Of a DNA stretch of 64,000 nt, positions 45,499-55,063 are shown in pieces. A program made the position numbers and the translations under genes. A model generated the notes under the pieces. It did no database searches, was not told where the DNA came from, and saw only the letters and a list, made by a program, of their open reading frames with translations. This DNA comes from Xenophilus sp. E41. GTDB lineage: Bacteria; Pseudomonadota; Gammaproteobacteria; Burkholderiales; Burkholderiaceae_C. The stretch lies in NCBI RefSeq assembly GCF_003671765.1, contig NZ_QPIB01000038.1:40143-104142 (forward strand), in the 5' to 3' direction. Each line of letters opens with the position of its first letter. The stretch's first letter is position 1.

Positions 45499-47511
45499 AT
45501 GTCTGAACAATCGTCTGGGCCCGCCGCGCCCGCCCACTGGCTCCTGGGGCGCATCACCTGGGACTCGATCCCGATGGCGCACGAGCCGATCGTGCTGTAC
45601 ACCTTCATCGCCGTCGTGCTGGGCGGCCTGGTCCTGCTGGCCGCGATCACCAAGTTCCGTCTCTGGGGCCCGCTGTGGCGCGACTGGTTCTGCAGCATCG
45701 ACCACAAGAAGATCGGCATCATGTACATGGTGCTGGGCATCGTGATGCTGCTGCGCGGCTTCTCCGACGCCATCATGATGCGCCTGCAGCAGGCCATGGC
45801 CTTCGGCGACAACATGGGCTACCTGCCTCCGCACCATTACGACCAGATCTTCACCGCCCACGGCGTGATCATGATCTTCTTCGTCGCCATGCCGCTGGTG
45901 ACGGGCCTCATGAACTACCTCGTGCCGCTGCAGATCGGCGCGCGCGACGTGGCCTTCCCCTTCCTGAACAACTTCAGCTTCTGGATGACCACCGCCGGCG
46001 CCGTGCTGGTGATGATGTCGCTGTTCCTGGGCGAGTTCTCCACGGCCGGCTGGCTGGCGCTCTCCATGCTGGGCAACCAGAACCCGGGGGTCGGGCTCGA
46101 TTACTACATCTGGGCGCTGCAGATCGCGGGGGTGGGCACCACGCTCTCGGGCATCAACCTGCTGGTGACCATCGTGAAGATGCGCGCACCGGGCATGGAC
46201 CTGATGAAGATGCCCATCTTCACCTGGACCTCGCTGTGCACCAACGCCCTGATCGTGGCCTCGTTCCCGATCCTCACGGCGGCGCTGGTCTTCATGTCGC
46301 TGGACCGCTACCTGGGCACCAACTTCTTCACGAACCATCTGGGCGGCAACCCGATGCTGTACGTGAACCTGATCTGGATCTGGGGCCACCCCGAGGTCTA
46401 CATCCTGGTGCTGCCGGCCTTCGGCGTGTTCTCGGAGGTCGTGGCCACCTTCAGCGGCAAGCGCCTCTTCGGCTACACCTCGATGGTGTACGCGACGGTG
46501 TGTATCACCATCCTGTCGTACCTGGTGTGGCTGCACCACTTCTTCACCATGGGATCGGGCGCCAGCGTGAACTCCTTCTTCGGGATCACGACGATGATCA
46601 TCTCGATCCCGACCGGCGCGAAGATCTTCAACTGGCTCTTCACCATGTACCGCGGCCGCATCCGCTTCACGGTGCCGATGCTGTGGACGGTGGGCTTCAT
46701 GTGCACCTTCGCCATCGGCGGCATGACGGGCGTGCTGCTGGCCGTGCCGCCGGCCGACTTCGTGCTGCACAACAGCCTGTTCCTGATCGCGCACTTCCAT
46801 AACGTGATCATCGGCGGCGTGGTGTTCGCCATGTTCGCCGGCATCAACTACTGGTTCCCCAAGGCCTTCGGCTACAGGCTCGACGAGTTCTGGGGCAAGT
46901 GCTCGTTCTGGTTCTGGCTGGTGGGCTTCTGGGTCGCGTTCACGCCGCTGTACGTGCTGGGCCTCATGGGCGTCACGCGCCGCGCCAACCACTTCGAGGA
47001 CCCGTCCCTGCAGATCTGGTTCCAGATCGCGGCCGTCGGCGCCGTGCTGGTGGCGCTGGGCATCGGCAGCTTCCTGGTCCAGCTGTACGTGAGCTTCCGC
47101 CGCCGTGACCAGCTGCGCGACACCACGGGCGACCCGTGGAACGGCCGCACGCTGGAATGGGCGACCTCCTCGCCGCCGCCGCAGTACAACTTCGCCTTCA
47201 CGCCCGTGGTGCACGACCTCGACGCGTGGTGGGACATGAAGGGCAACGGCTACAAGCGTCCGCTGGACGGCTTCAAGTCGATCCACATGCCGAAGAACAC
47301 CGCCTCGGGCGTGGTGATCTCGGTGCTGTCGATGACCTGCGGCTTCGCGCTGATCTGGCACATGTGGCCCCTGGCCGCGGCCTCGTTCGTTGCCACCATC
47401 CTGGCCGCTATCGTCCACACCTTCAACTACAAGCGCGACTTCTACATCCCGGCGTCGGAAGTGGTCGCCACCGAGAACGCGCGCTCCCAGCTCCTGGCAA
47501 GCCATGTCTGA
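45499..47511 (+). CDS. cyoB: Cytochrome bo quinol oxidase subunit I
   Basis: 670 aa, as in E. coli (663). Heme and copper ligands are in place: [14 protein letters not shown] (low-spin heme His), [22 protein letters not shown] (CuB His and Tyr), TIVHHFF-like region at LHHFFTMG, and HFHNVIIGG (heme o3/b His pair). It is the proton-pumping core that reduces O2 with electrons from ubiquinol. It is followed by cyoC with an 8-base overlap. Confidence 0.97.
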   Translation: MSEQSSGPAAPAHWLLGRITWDSIPMAHEPIVLYTFIAVVLGGLVLLAAITKFRLWGPLWRDWFCSIDHKKIGIMYMVLGIVMLLRGFSDAIMMRLQQAMAFGDNMGYLPPHHYDQIFTAHGVIMIFFVAMPLVTGLMNYLVPLQIGARDVAFPFLNNFSFWMTTAGAVLVMMSLFLGEFSTAGWLALSMLGNQNPGVGLDYYIWALQIAGVGTTLSGINLLVTIVKMRAPGMDLMKMPIFTWTSLCTNALIVASFPILTAALVFMSLDRYLGTNFFTNHLGGNPMLYVNLIWIWGHPEVYILVLPAFGVFSEVVATFSGKRLFGYTSMVYATVCITILSYLVWLHHFFTMGSGASVNSFFGITTMIISIPTGAKIFNWLFTMYRGRIRFTVPMLWTVGFMCTFAIGGMTGVLLAVPPADFVLHNSLFLIAHFHNVIIGGVVFAMFAGINYWFPKAFGYRLDEFWGKCSFWFWLVGFWVAFTPLYVLGLMGVTRRANHFEDPSLQIWFQIAAVGAVLVALGIGSFLVQLYVSFRRRDQLRDTTGDPWNGRTLEWATSSPPPQYNFAFTPVVHDLDAWWDMKGNGYKRPLDGFKSIHMPKNTASGVVISVLSMTCGFALIWHMWPLAAASFVATILAAIVHTFNYKRDFYIPASEVVATENARSQLLASHV

Positions 47512-48127
47512 CCTCGCATCCACCGCCGACGGCGCCGCCGTGCGCGCCTACCACCTCGCCGACGAGCCGCATCCGGAGAACGGCACCGCGCTGGGCTTCT
47601 GGCTCTACCTGATGAGCGACTGCCTGATCTTCGCGGCGCTCTTCGCGACCTATGGCGTGCTCGGCCGCAACTATGCCGGTGGCCCGGGCGGCGCCGAACT
47701 GTTCGACCTGAAGCTGGTGGCCATCAACACGGCCTTCCTGCTGCTGTCGTCCATCACCTTCGGCTTCGCGATGCTGCAGAAGCAGCAGAACAAGGTCGGC
47801 GGCACGCTGGGCTGGCTGGTGATCACGGGCCTGTTCGGCCTGTGCTTCCTGGGGCTGGAGCTGTACGAGTTCCACCACCTCATCAAGGAAGGCGCCACGC
47901 CGCAGAGCAGCGCCTTCCTGTCGGCCTTCTTCGCCCTGGTCGGCACGCACGGCCTGCACGTGACCTTCGGCACCATCTGGCTGGTGGTGCTGATGATCCA
48001 GATCGCCAAGCACGGCCTGATCCACGAGAACAAGCGGCGCCTGATGTGCCTGTCGATGTTCTGGCACTTCCTGGACGTCGTGTGGATCGGCGTCTTCACC
48101 TTCGTCTACCTCATGGGAGTGCTGTGA
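47504..48127 (+). CDS. cyoC: Cytochrome bo quinol oxidase subunit III
   Basis: 207 aa with five membrane segments. [23 protein letters not shown] and [13 protein letters not shown], then [14 protein letters not shown], are the subunit III hallmarks. It stabilises subunit I. It overlaps both neighbours, so translation is coupled. Confidence 0.96.
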   Translation: MSDLASTADGAAVRAYHLADEPHPENGTALGFWLYLMSDCLIFAALFATYGVLGRNYAGGPGGAELFDLKLVAINTAFLLLSSITFGFAMLQKQQNKVGGTLGWLVITGLFGLCFLGLELYEFHHLIKEGATPQSSAFLSAFFALVGTHGLHVTFGTIWLVVLMIQIAKHGLIHENKRRLMCLSMFWHFLDVVWIGVFTFVYLMGVL

Positions 48128-48522
48128 TGAGCGCCCACCCCACGCACGCTGCCGACGCCGGCCACCACGACGACCACCACGGCCACGACGACGGCCCGCA
48201 CAGCACCTTCTCCGGCTACATGATCGGCTTCGTGCTGTCGATCGTGCTCACGGCCATCCCCTTCTGGCTGGTGATGAACAACGTCATCGCCGACCGCACG
48301 GTGGCGGTGCTGGTGCTGGGCGCCTTCGCGGTGGTGCAGATCCTCGTGCACATGGTCTTCTTCCTGCACATGAACGGCAAGGTCGAGGGCGGCTGGACCA
48401 TGCTCTCCACCATCTTCACGGTCGTGTTCGTGGCCATCGCCATCGCCGGCACGTTGTGGGTGATGTTCCACATGAACACGAACATGATGCCGATGCACCC
48501 GGCCTCGGGCATGGGCAGCTGA
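48127..48522 (+). CDS. cyoD: Cytochrome bo quinol oxidase subunit IV
   Basis: 131 aa. A His/Asp-rich cytoplasmic N-terminus (about 1-28) is followed by three membrane segments with GFVLSIVLTAIPFW and LVHMVFFLHMNGKVEGGW, typical of CyoD. Its ATG shares a base with the cyoC stop. No cyoE (heme O synthase) follows; a SURF1 gene takes its place in this window. Confidence 0.94.
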   Translation: MSAHPTHAADAGHHDDHHGHDDGPHSTFSGYMIGFVLSIVLTAIPFWLVMNNVIADRTVAVLVLGAFAVVQILVHMVFFLHMNGKVEGGWTMLSTIFTVVFVAIAIAGTLWVMFHMNTNMMPMHPASGMGS

Positions 48523-48524
48523 CG

Positions 48525-49349
48525 GTGCCGCCGGCCGTCCCGGTCGCCCCGCAGGGCCCCGGACCCACGGGCCGCCCCCGCCGCAGCCGCGCCGCCAGGT
48601 GGGCGATGCTGGCCGGGGCGGCCTTCTTCTTTGCTCTCTTCGTCGCGCTGGGCACCTGGCAGGTCCAGCGGCTGGGCTGGAAGCACGATCTCATCGCGCG
48701 GGTGGATGCGCGGGTGCATGCCGCGCCCGTCGCGGCCCCTGCCCTGCCCCGATGGCCGGCGATCAACCGCGAGGCCGACGAGTACCTGCGCGTCGCGCTC
48801 GACGGCCGCTTCCTGCACGACAAGGAAGCGCTGGTTCAGGCCAGCACGGAGCGCGGCGCCGGCTTCTGGGTGCTGACCCCCCTGCAGCGTGCCGACGGCA
48901 GCTTCGTGCTCGTCAACCGCGGCTTCGTCCCGCCCGAGCGGCGCGACCCGGCCCGCCGATCCCCAACGCCGGCGGGCCAGGTCCATGTGCAGGGGCTGCT
49001 GCGGCTCACCGAGCCCGGCGGCGGCTTCCTGCGCCACAACGACCCCGCCGCCGACCGCTGGCACTCGCGCGACGTCGCCGCCATCGCAGCCTCCCGCGGT
49101 TTGCCCGCGGAGCGCGTGGCGCCCTACTTCGTCGATGCCGAGGCGGCGCCCGGCAACCCGGCCGATGCCTCGCCGGTGCCCGGCCTCACGGTCATCCGCT
49201 TCACCGACAACCACCTCGTCTACGCGATCACCTGGTACGGCCTGGCGCTGATGGCCGCCGCCGCGGGCTGGTATGTGCGCCGCACCGACCGGGCCGGGCA
49301 CGCTGCTGGCGACAATGGGCCTTCCGACCCGCCCGACCCGCACCCATGA
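48525..49349 (+). CDS. SURF1-family oxidase assembly protein
   Basis: 274 aa from a GTG two bases after the cyoD stop; an in-frame ORF extends back into cyoD. Membrane segments lie at about 28-45 and 235-252. Between them are GTWQVQRLGWKHDLIARVDARVHA, the SURF1 opening, and FVLVNRGFVPPERRDP. SURF1 helps insert heme into heme-copper oxidases. Its position behind cyoD rather than ctaG/ctaCDE suggests it serves the bo oxidase here. Confidence 0.88.
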   Translation: MPPAVPVAPQGPGPTGRPRRSRAARWAMLAGAAFFFALFVALGTWQVQRLGWKHDLIARVDARVHAAPVAAPALPRWPAINREADEYLRVALDGRFLHDKEALVQASTERGAGFWVLTPLQRADGSFVLVNRGFVPPERRDPARRSPTPAGQVHVQGLLRLTEPGGGFLRHNDPAADRWHSRDVAAIAASRGLPAERVAPYFVDAEAAPGNPADASPVPGLTVIRFTDNHLVYAITWYGLALMAAAAGWYVRRTDRAGHAAGDNGPSDPPDPHP

Positions 49350-50707
49350 CCTCTGCCGCGCCTGACCCGCTCGCCGGCGCCATCCCGGCGCGGCTGGGCC
49401 CCGGCGCGAGCGTCGGCCTCGAGAAGGCCGCGGGCCTGAAGAACCTGCAGCAGCTCATCCAGCTGCGCTGGATCGCCGTCTTCGGCCAGATCTTCACGAT
49501 CGAGGTCGTCCACTACGGCTTCCGCATCCCGATTCCGATCGAGCAGATGCTGGTCGTGCTGGGCTGCCTGGTGGCCTTCAACATCCTGAGCCTGCTGCGC
49601 TGGCGCACCCGGCGTGAGGTGACCAACACCGAGCTGATGGTGGCGCTGCTGGTGGACATCGGCATGCTCACCGCGCAGCTGTACCTCAGCGGCGGCGCGA
49701 CGAACCCCTTCGTCTTCCTGTACTTGCTGCAGGTGATCCTGGGCGCCGTGCTGCTGCAGCCCTGGTCGACCTGGACGGTGGTGGGCGTCACCGTGCTGTG
49801 CTTCGCCGGGCTGGCGCTCTTCGGCCAGCCGCTGCCGCTGCCGCTGGACCACTACCGTGGCCTGGCCAGCCCCTACATGCTCGGCATGCTGGTGTGCTTC
49901 GCGCTCAACGCGGCGCTGCTCGTGACCTTCATCAGCCGCATCACGGGCAACCTGCGTGCGCGCGACGCCAACCTGGCGCGCCTGCAGCAGCGCGCAGCGG
50001 AAGAGGAGCACATTGTGCGCATGGGCCTGCTGGCCTCCGGGGCGGCGCACGAGCTGGGCACGCCGCTGTCCACCCTGGCCGTGATCCTGGGCGACTGGCA
50101 GCACCTGCCGCACTTCACCTCCGACCCCGAGCTGGCCGAAGAGGTCACGGAGATGGAAGCGCAGGTGCAGCGCTGCAAGGCGATCGTCAGCGGCATCCTG
50201 CTGTCGGCCGGCGAGGCGCGCGGCGAGTCGTCCGAGGAGACCACCATCTGCACCTTCCTCGACGAGCTGGTGGAGGACTGGCGCCGGCGCCGCCCCTCGG
50301 CCGGTGCCGCCTTCACCTACAGCAACCGTTTCGGGCAGGACATGCCGGCCGTGTCCGACTCCGCGCTCAAGCAGATGGTGGGCAACGTGCTGGACAACGC
50401 GCTCGAGGCCTCGCCCCAGGGCCTGCACTTCGATGCCGCCCGCGAGGGCGACGCGCTGGTGCTGACCGTCACCGACCAGGGACCGGGCTTCCTGCCCGGC
50501 ATGCTCGACCAGCTGGGCAAGCCCTACCGCTCGAGCAAGGGGCGGCCGGGCGGCGGACTGGGCCTGTTCCTGGTGGTGAACGTGGCGCGCACCGTGGGCG
50601 GCACCGTCACGGCCCGCAACCGGCAGGAGGGTGGCGCCGAAGTGAAGATCACCCTGCCGCTGGCCGCCATCGCGCTGGCCGAGGAAGAAGATGCCGATGC
50701 CGCCTGA
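49346..50707 (+). CDS. regB: RegB/PrrB-type redox sensor histidine kinase
   Basis: 453 aa starting in an ATGA overlap with the SURF1 gene. About six N-terminal membrane segments contain GGATNPFVFLYLLQ, the GGxxNPF quinone-binding motif of RegB. The H-box is GLLASGAAHELGTPLSTLAVI (about 228-248, His autophosphorylation site), and a Cys (QRCKAIVSG, about 275) lies where RegB has its redox-active Cys. Then follow the N-box (NVLDNALEAS) and G-boxes (GPGFLP, GGGLGLFL). It senses the quinone pool and signals to RegA. Confidence 0.93.
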   Translation: MTSAAPDPLAGAIPARLGPGASVGLEKAAGLKNLQQLIQLRWIAVFGQIFTIEVVHYGFRIPIPIEQMLVVLGCLVAFNILSLLRWRTRREVTNTELMVALLVDIGMLTAQLYLSGGATNPFVFLYLLQVILGAVLLQPWSTWTVVGVTVLCFAGLALFGQPLPLPLDHYRGLASPYMLGMLVCFALNAALLVTFISRITGNLRARDANLARLQQRAAEEEHIVRMGLLASGAAHELGTPLSTLAVILGDWQHLPHFTSDPELAEEVTEMEAQVQRCKAIVSGILLSAGEARGESSEETTICTFLDELVEDWRRRRPSAGAAFTYSNRFGQDMPAVSDSALKQMVGNVLDNALEASPQGLHFDAAREGDALVLTVTDQGPGFLPGMLDQLGKPYRSSKGRPGGGLGLFLVVNVARTVGGTVTARNRQEGGAEVKITLPLAAIALAEEEDADAA

Positions 50708-51251
50708 GGACACCACCGACGACGCCCGCAGCCTGCTCATCGTCGAGGACGACGCGGCCTTCGCGCGCACCCTCGCGCGCTCCTTCGAGCGGCGCGGCTA
50801 TGCGGTGCAGGTCGCGGCGAGCCTGGAGGACGTCACGGCGCTGCTGCCCGCCTTCTCGCCCGGGTACGCGGTGGTCGACCTCAAGCTGCAGGGCGAGGCC
50901 TCGGGCCTGGCGTGCGTGCAGGCGCTGCATGCGCACGACGAGGACATGCTCATCGTCGTGCTGACCGGCTTCGCCAGCATCGCGACCGCCGTGGAGGCGA
51001 TCAAGCTCGGCGCCTGCCACTACCTGGCCAAGCCCTCCAACACCGACGACATCGAGGCCGCCTTCGGCCGCGCCGAGGGCACAACGGAAGTCGAACTGAC
51101 GAACCGCTCGACCTCAATCAAGACCCTGGAGTGGGAGCGCATCCACCAGGTGCTGGCCGAGACCGGCTTCAACATCTCCGAGACCGCGCGGCGCCTGGGC
51201 ATGCACCGCCGCACGCTGGCGCGCAAGCTGGGCAAGCAGCAGGTCAAGTGA
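50691..51251 (+). CDS. regA: RegA/PrrA/ActR-type response regulator
   Basis: 186 aa. The receiver domain has IVEDD (about 17-21) and phospho-acceptor Asp in VVDLKLQGEASG (about 62), then LTGFASIATAVEAIKLGA and KPSN. The C-terminal Fis-type helix-turn-helix ISETARRLGMHRRTLARKLGK is nearly the invariant RegA sequence. It overlaps regB by 17 bases. RegA controls respiration, carbon and nitrogen genes according to redox state, and the cyo operon just upstream is a likely target. Confidence 0.95.
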   Translation: MPMPPEDTTDDARSLLIVEDDAAFARTLARSFERRGYAVQVAASLEDVTALLPAFSPGYAVVDLKLQGEASGLACVQALHAHDEDMLIVVLTGFASIATAVEAIKLGACHYLAKPSNTDDIEAAFGRAEGTTEVELTNRSTSIKTLEWERIHQVLAETGFNISETARRLGMHRRTLARKLGKQQVK

Positions 51252-51257
51252 GCGCTG

Positions 51258-53003
51258 TCAGCCGCGTGCCGGCGAGCCGCGCAACGGCGAGGCCCCGGCG
51301 GCCGCCGGTGCCTCCTCCGGGATGCGACACAGCCCCCAGCGAACGAAGCAGCGGCCGACGGCCGGGTGCGCACTGAGCCAGGCGAAGGGGATCGATCCGA
51401 CCAGGCCGGCCAGCACCGGCGAGAAGAGCCAGAACGCGCCCGGCATCCGCCACCACACCACGCCGGCCAGCAGCAGCCCCAGCGCGGTCTGCAGCCACAG
51501 GCCGCGCACAGCGACCTGCCAGCCGATGCGCTGCACGTCGCGCTGCTGCGCGGCCCAGCCCACGCGGCGACCGAAGGGCAGGCCCAGCAGGAACGCGCTC
51601 ACGGCCACTGCCATCACCGGCGCCGTGAGCAGCCAGAAAGCGAACTCCAGCAAGGCGCTGCCGACGATGCGCGGCACGCCGCCCCAGGCCCGGCGCGACG
51701 CGCTGCGCAGCAGCACCGCCGCGAGGGTGGCCAGCTTGGGCGCCAGGCTCATGCCGACGACCGCCACGAGCAGCACGAGACCAAGCTCGGGCCGCACAGG
51801 CTGCTCGCGCCACATCCCGAGCAGCATGAACGCCAGCCAGGCCGGTGCGCCCACGTACATCGCGATCGCGAGCAGCAGTTGGCAGCGGCTGACCGGCAGC
51901 AGGCCGGGCATGCGCAGCAGTTGCAGGTACTGCATGTTGCCCTGGCACCAGCGCAGGTCGCGGCGGATGAACTCGAGCAGATTGGGCGGGTTCTCTTCCC
52001 AGCTGCCGAGCTCGTCGGGCAACACACGCACTTCGTAGCCGGCGCGCCGCATCAGCACCGCCTCGAGCTGGTCGTGGCTGAGCACCGGGCCGCCCAGCGG
52101 CGGCGAACCCGGCAGCGCCGGTAGCTCGCAGTGCGCGATGAAGGGCTGCAGGCGCAGGATGGCGTTGTGGCCCCAGTACGGGCCACAGTCGCCCTGCCAG
52201 CTGGCCGCGCCCAGCGTGTACGAACGCATGCCCAGCCGCATGCCGAACTGGAACATCCGCGTGAACGCGCTGCCGCTGGGCAGGCCGGTCACCAGGGTCT
52301 GCAGGATGCCGATGGAAGGCCGCGCCTGCATCACGCGCACCAGCCGAAGCATCGCCGGCGCCGTCATGAGGCTGTCGGCGTCGAGAACGATGGCGAAGTC
52401 GTGCCCGGCCCCCCAGCGCTCGCAGAAGTCGCGGATGTTGCCGGCCTTGAAGCCCTCGCCCCCCTCCCGCCGCCGGTGGCGCAGGGCGATGTCGCCGCCG
52501 AAGCGTGCCTGGAGGTGGACCATCATGCGGGCCTCGGCGGCGGCGACCTCCGGATCGTCGCTGTCGCTCAGCACGTAGAGATGGAAGGCGCCGCCCTGCC
52601 CGCTCGCGACGAGGCCCTCGAGCATCCAGCCCAGGTTGTGCGACAGCCGGTCCGTGTCCTCGTTGCGGATGCAGGCCAGCAGCGCGGTGGACGTGTCGAT
52701 GCGCCCGTGCATGTCGGCAGCCGAGACATGCGGCGCCACCAGGCGGGCCGCATCGCGGCTGCAGACCATGAGCGCCAGGCCGATGGCCGCGTTCCAGAAA
52801 CCGATGGCCGTCCATGGCAGCGTCACGGCGAACGCCAACAGCATCGCGAGCCCGAGCGCGTCGACCTCGGCGACGAAGAGCGTGGCGGCCATCAGGCCGA
52901 TCAGGCCGAGCACCGTGGCAGCGACGGCGATGGCGAAGCCGATGCGGCGCCAGCGCAGGCCGGCGTCCCCATGCAAGGGCTGCTGCGGCAACGGTGCGCT
53001 CAC
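51258..53003 (-). CDS. mdoH: Glucan biosynthesis glucosyltransferase, MdoH/OpgH type (short)
   Basis: 581 aa from a GTG overlapping the cytochrome gene's stop (GTGA). The GT2 domain has LLACIRNED, LYVLSDSDDPEV, FAIVLDADSLM and the QxxRW-like RDLRWCQGNMQYL, embedded among about seven membrane segments. MdoH makes the beta-1,2 glucan backbone of periplasmic glucans. E. coli MdoH is about 847 aa; this one lacks most of the N-terminal extension. No mdoG is adjacent, and the open frame further upstream reads as antisense of the cytochrome gene. Confidence 0.85.
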   Translation of the reverse strand: MSAPLPQQPLHGDAGLRWRRIGFAIAVAATVLGLIGLMAATLFVAEVDALGLAMLLAFAVTLPWTAIGFWNAAIGLALMVCSRDAARLVAPHVSAADMHGRIDTSTALLACIRNEDTDRLSHNLGWMLEGLVASGQGGAFHLYVLSDSDDPEVAAAEARMMVHLQARFGGDIALRHRRREGGEGFKAGNIRDFCERWGAGHDFAIVLDADSLMTAPAMLRLVRVMQARPSIGILQTLVTGLPSGSAFTRMFQFGMRLGMRSYTLGAASWQGDCGPYWGHNAILRLQPFIAHCELPALPGSPPLGGPVLSHDQLEAVLMRRAGYEVRVLPDELGSWEENPPNLLEFIRRDLRWCQGNMQYLQLLRMPGLLPVSRCQLLLAIAMYVGAPAWLAFMLLGMWREQPVRPELGLVLLVAVVGMSLAPKLATLAAVLLRSASRRAWGGVPRIVGSALLEFAFWLLTAPVMAVAVSAFLLGLPFGRRVGWAAQQRDVQRIGWQVAVRGLWLQTALGLLLAGVVWWRMPGAFWLFSPVLAGLVGSIPFAWLSAHPAVGRCFVRWGLCRIPEEAPAAAGASPLRGSPARG

Positions 53004-53533
53004 AGCATGCGGCGCAACAAGCCGTCGCGGCGTACGAAGGTGTGGTGAACGACACCCGCCAGATGGCCGACGATCAGGAGACCGATCGCGATCGCGCCGC
53101 ACCCGTGCAGGAAGGACAGGACCTTGGCGAGCGCCTCGTCCTTGCCCACCGGCGAGGGGATCGGCAGCACATCGAAGACCGCGAGCGGAAAGCCCCAGGC
53201 ATTGGTGGCCAGGAAGCCCGTCAACGGCATCAGCAAGAGCAGCAGGTACAGGCCGAGGTGGTTCGCATGGGCGGCGAGCCGCATCCAGGCCGGCATGTCG
53301 GGCGGCAACGGCGGCGGCGGGTTCACGAAGCGATTGACGATGCGGGCCAGCACCAGCACGAACACCAGCACGCCCAGGCTCTCGTGCAGGTTGTAGAGCC
53401 GCAGTTTGAAGCCTTCGTCGGCCGGCTCGAAGTAGGCGATCCACAGCCCCAGCGGAATGATGAAGAGCAGCAGCAGTGCAGTCAGCCAATGCAGCCAGCG
53501 GGACGAAGCGGCATAGCGCGGCACAGGTGTCAT
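53000..53533 (-). CDS. Cytochrome b561-type membrane protein
   Basis: 177 aa with four membrane segments and heme-ligand His residues in about the right places: SSRWLHWLTALLL (first), RLYNLHESLGVLVF (second), AAHANHLGLYLLL (third) and LIVGHLAGVVHH (fourth). Such b561 proteins shuttle electrons between quinol and a periplasmic acceptor. It is coupled to mdoH by a 4-base overlap, an unusual pairing whose meaning is unclear. Confidence 0.88.
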   Translation of the reverse strand: MTPVPRYAASSRWLHWLTALLLLFIIPLGLWIAYFEPADEGFKLRLYNLHESLGVLVFVLVLARIVNRFVNPPPPLPPDMPAWMRLAAHANHLGLYLLLLLMPLTGFLATNAWGFPLAVFDVLPIPSPVGKDEALAKVLSFLHGCGAIAIGLLIVGHLAGVVHHTFVRRDGLLRRML

Positions 53534-53646
53534 GGCAGGCCTCCAGTTTCAAGGGCGGCGTCGAGCGCCCCAGATTATGGGTGCGTGCCGCTGAACTTGA
53601 TCGAGCGCGAGCAGTGCCAGGGCATGATCGTCGAAGCCGGGCATTT

Positions 53647-53687
53647 GCTACGAATTTAATAGCTGCATGCCCAGGCAGCCCGGGCGC
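53647..53687 (+). repeat. 41-bp two-hairpin interspersed repeat, copy I
   Basis: GCTACGAATTTAATAGC (53647-53663), 5 nt, GC module (53669-53687). It lies between the start of the cytochrome gene and the stop of the ankyrin gene, both minus strand. Confidence 0.78.
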
Positions 53688-53725
53688 CACAGGCCGATTC
53701 GGCTTGAAGAATCCGGCGCCCCGCC

Positions 53726-54433
53726 TCAGCGCGCGCCAGCCTGGAGCAACTGCTGCGTCATCGTCGTGTAGCCGCGCGCGCGGGCCAGCGCCAGGGGCGT
53801 GCGGCCTTCGCGGTCGGCCAGTTGAAGGTTGGCACCGGCGCGCACCAGCGCGTCGAGCGTGCGCTGGTGCCGCAGCCCGCCGTCGCCCAGCACGATGGCT
53901 TCGATGACCGCCGTCCAGTGCAGGTTGTTGACGTGGTCCAGCGGCGCGCCGGCGGCGATCAGTTGCCGCACGACCTCGTCGTGGCCCAGGTGCGCGGCGG
54001 CGATCAGCGCGGTGCCGTCGTAGCGGCTGGTCACCTGCTTCGCGCTCGCGCCCAGCGACAGCAGCAGGGCCAGCGTCTCGGGGTCGTCGGCCACGGCCGC
54101 GATGGTCACGGCGTCGTAGCGCTCGTTCTCGAGCAGGTCGAGCCTGGCGCCTGCCTGCGCCAGCGCACGCACAGCGGTCCGCTGGCGCGCGAAGGTCGCG
54201 ACGTGCAGCGGCGTGCGGCCCTGCGGATCGCGCGCATCCAGGCTGGCGCCCGTTGCGGCCAGGCGTGCGATCTCGGCCGCGTCGCCGCGCTGCGCCGCAG
54301 CGTGCAGGCCGCGGTAGGCCGCCACCTCGGCCGCGGACGGCGCGGTCTGCGCCGCGGCGGGTGTGGCGGCCAGCAGCGCGGCACCGGCCAGCGCGGCCGC
54401 ACCGAGGGCGCCACGCAGCGTCGCGCCGCGCAT
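53726..54433 (-). CDS. Secreted ankyrin-repeat protein
   Basis: 235 aa from an ATG in a 4-base overlap with the HbpS-like gene (ATGA). A signal peptide (about 1-29, ending TPAAAQ) is followed by about five ankyrin repeats, for example GRTPLHVATFARQRTAVRALAQAG and GTALIAAAHLGHDEVVRQLIAAG. Periplasmic ankyrin proteins accompany some catalases and heme proteins. Coupling to a heme-binding-type gene supports a similar oxidative-stress or heme role, which is inference. Confidence 0.85.
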   Translation of the reverse strand: MRGATLRGALGAAALAGAALLAATPAAAQTAPSAAEVAAYRGLHAAAQRGDAAEIARLAATGASLDARDPQGRTPLHVATFARQRTAVRALAQAGARLDLLENERYDAVTIAAVADDPETLALLLSLGASAKQVTSRYDGTALIAAAHLGHDEVVRQLIAAGAPLDHVNNLHWTAVIEAIVLGDGGLRHQRTLDALVRAGANLQLADREGRTPLALARARGYTTMTQQLLQAGAR

Positions 54434-54939
54434 CAGGCCCCCAGCGCGGCCCGCACCTTCTCGATGCCGGCGTTCGCGCATTGCTCGTCGAGGTGGCCGC
54501 CCGGCGCGCCGCCGACGCCGACGGCGCCGATCACCTCGTTGCCGGCCTTGATCGGCACGCCGCCACCCAGCAGCAGCACGCCCGGCAGGTAGACCAGGTT
54601 GGCGCCGGCGGGGTTCTTCTGCGCGCCTTCCATCATGGCCAGCGTGGTGTTCTTGGCCGACGCCGAGGTCCAGGCCTTGCGCTCGCTCGAGCCCAGCGTG
54701 TGCGGGCCGGCGTTGTCGGCGCGCTGCACGGCACGCACGGTGCCTGCGCGGTCCACCACGGTGGCGGCGACGGCGTAGCCGTTGGCGGCGCAGGCGGCCA
54801 CGGCACCGGCGGCGATCTGGTTGGCCAGGTCGAGCGAGATGTTGCGTTGCGCCAGCACGGCGCCGGCCGGGCTCTGGGCGAAGCTGCTGCAGGCGGCGAG
54901 CGCAAGCGAGGCGGCGGCGAGCGAAAGACGGTGGTTCAT
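54433..54939 (-). CDS. GlcG/HbpS-family (heme-binding type) secreted protein
   Basis: 168 aa from the ATG at 54939 (AGGAG ten bases upstream); another Met nine codons earlier has no binding site. The signal sequence ends LALAAC, a possible lipobox. The GlcG/HbpS fold follows with NGYAVAATVVDRAG, AQKNPAGANLVYLPGVLLLGGGVPI and GAVGVGGAPGGHLDEQCANAGI. HbpS of Streptomyces binds heme and modulates a two-component system. Here a two-component pair is encoded just upstream, and a tandem dyad lies in the gap. Confidence 0.87.
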   Translation of the reverse strand: MNHRLSLAAASLALAACSSFAQSPAGAVLAQRNISLDLANQIAAGAVAACAANGYAVAATVVDRAGTVRAVQRADNAGPHTLGSSERKAWTSASAKNTTLAMMEGAQKNPAGANLVYLPGVLLLGGGVPIKAGNEVIGAVGVGGAPGGHLDEQCANAGIEKVRAALGA

Positions 54940-55025
54940 GGAAGAGAAGCTCCTGGTGTTGTTCATGGCGCCGGCCCTTGCCGGCACGCAGTGAACTTTA
55001 GGGAGCGCCCCTGTGCGTCGCCATT

Positions 55026-55063
55026 CGTACGCCTACGCCGCCGGCTCCGTAGTGCTACGGAGC
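55026..55063. promoter_or_regulatory. Tandem CGTA-N4-TACG dyads, candidate response-regulator operator
   Basis: CGTACGCCTACG (55026-55037) and CGTAGTGCTACG (55048-55059) share the CGTA-N4-TACG pattern, with centres exactly 22 bp (two helical turns) apart. The second is the core of a longer perfect 9-2-9 palindrome (55044-55063). They lie about 90-125 bases upstream of the HbpS-like start, partly inside the end of the regulator gene. Confidence 0.5.
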
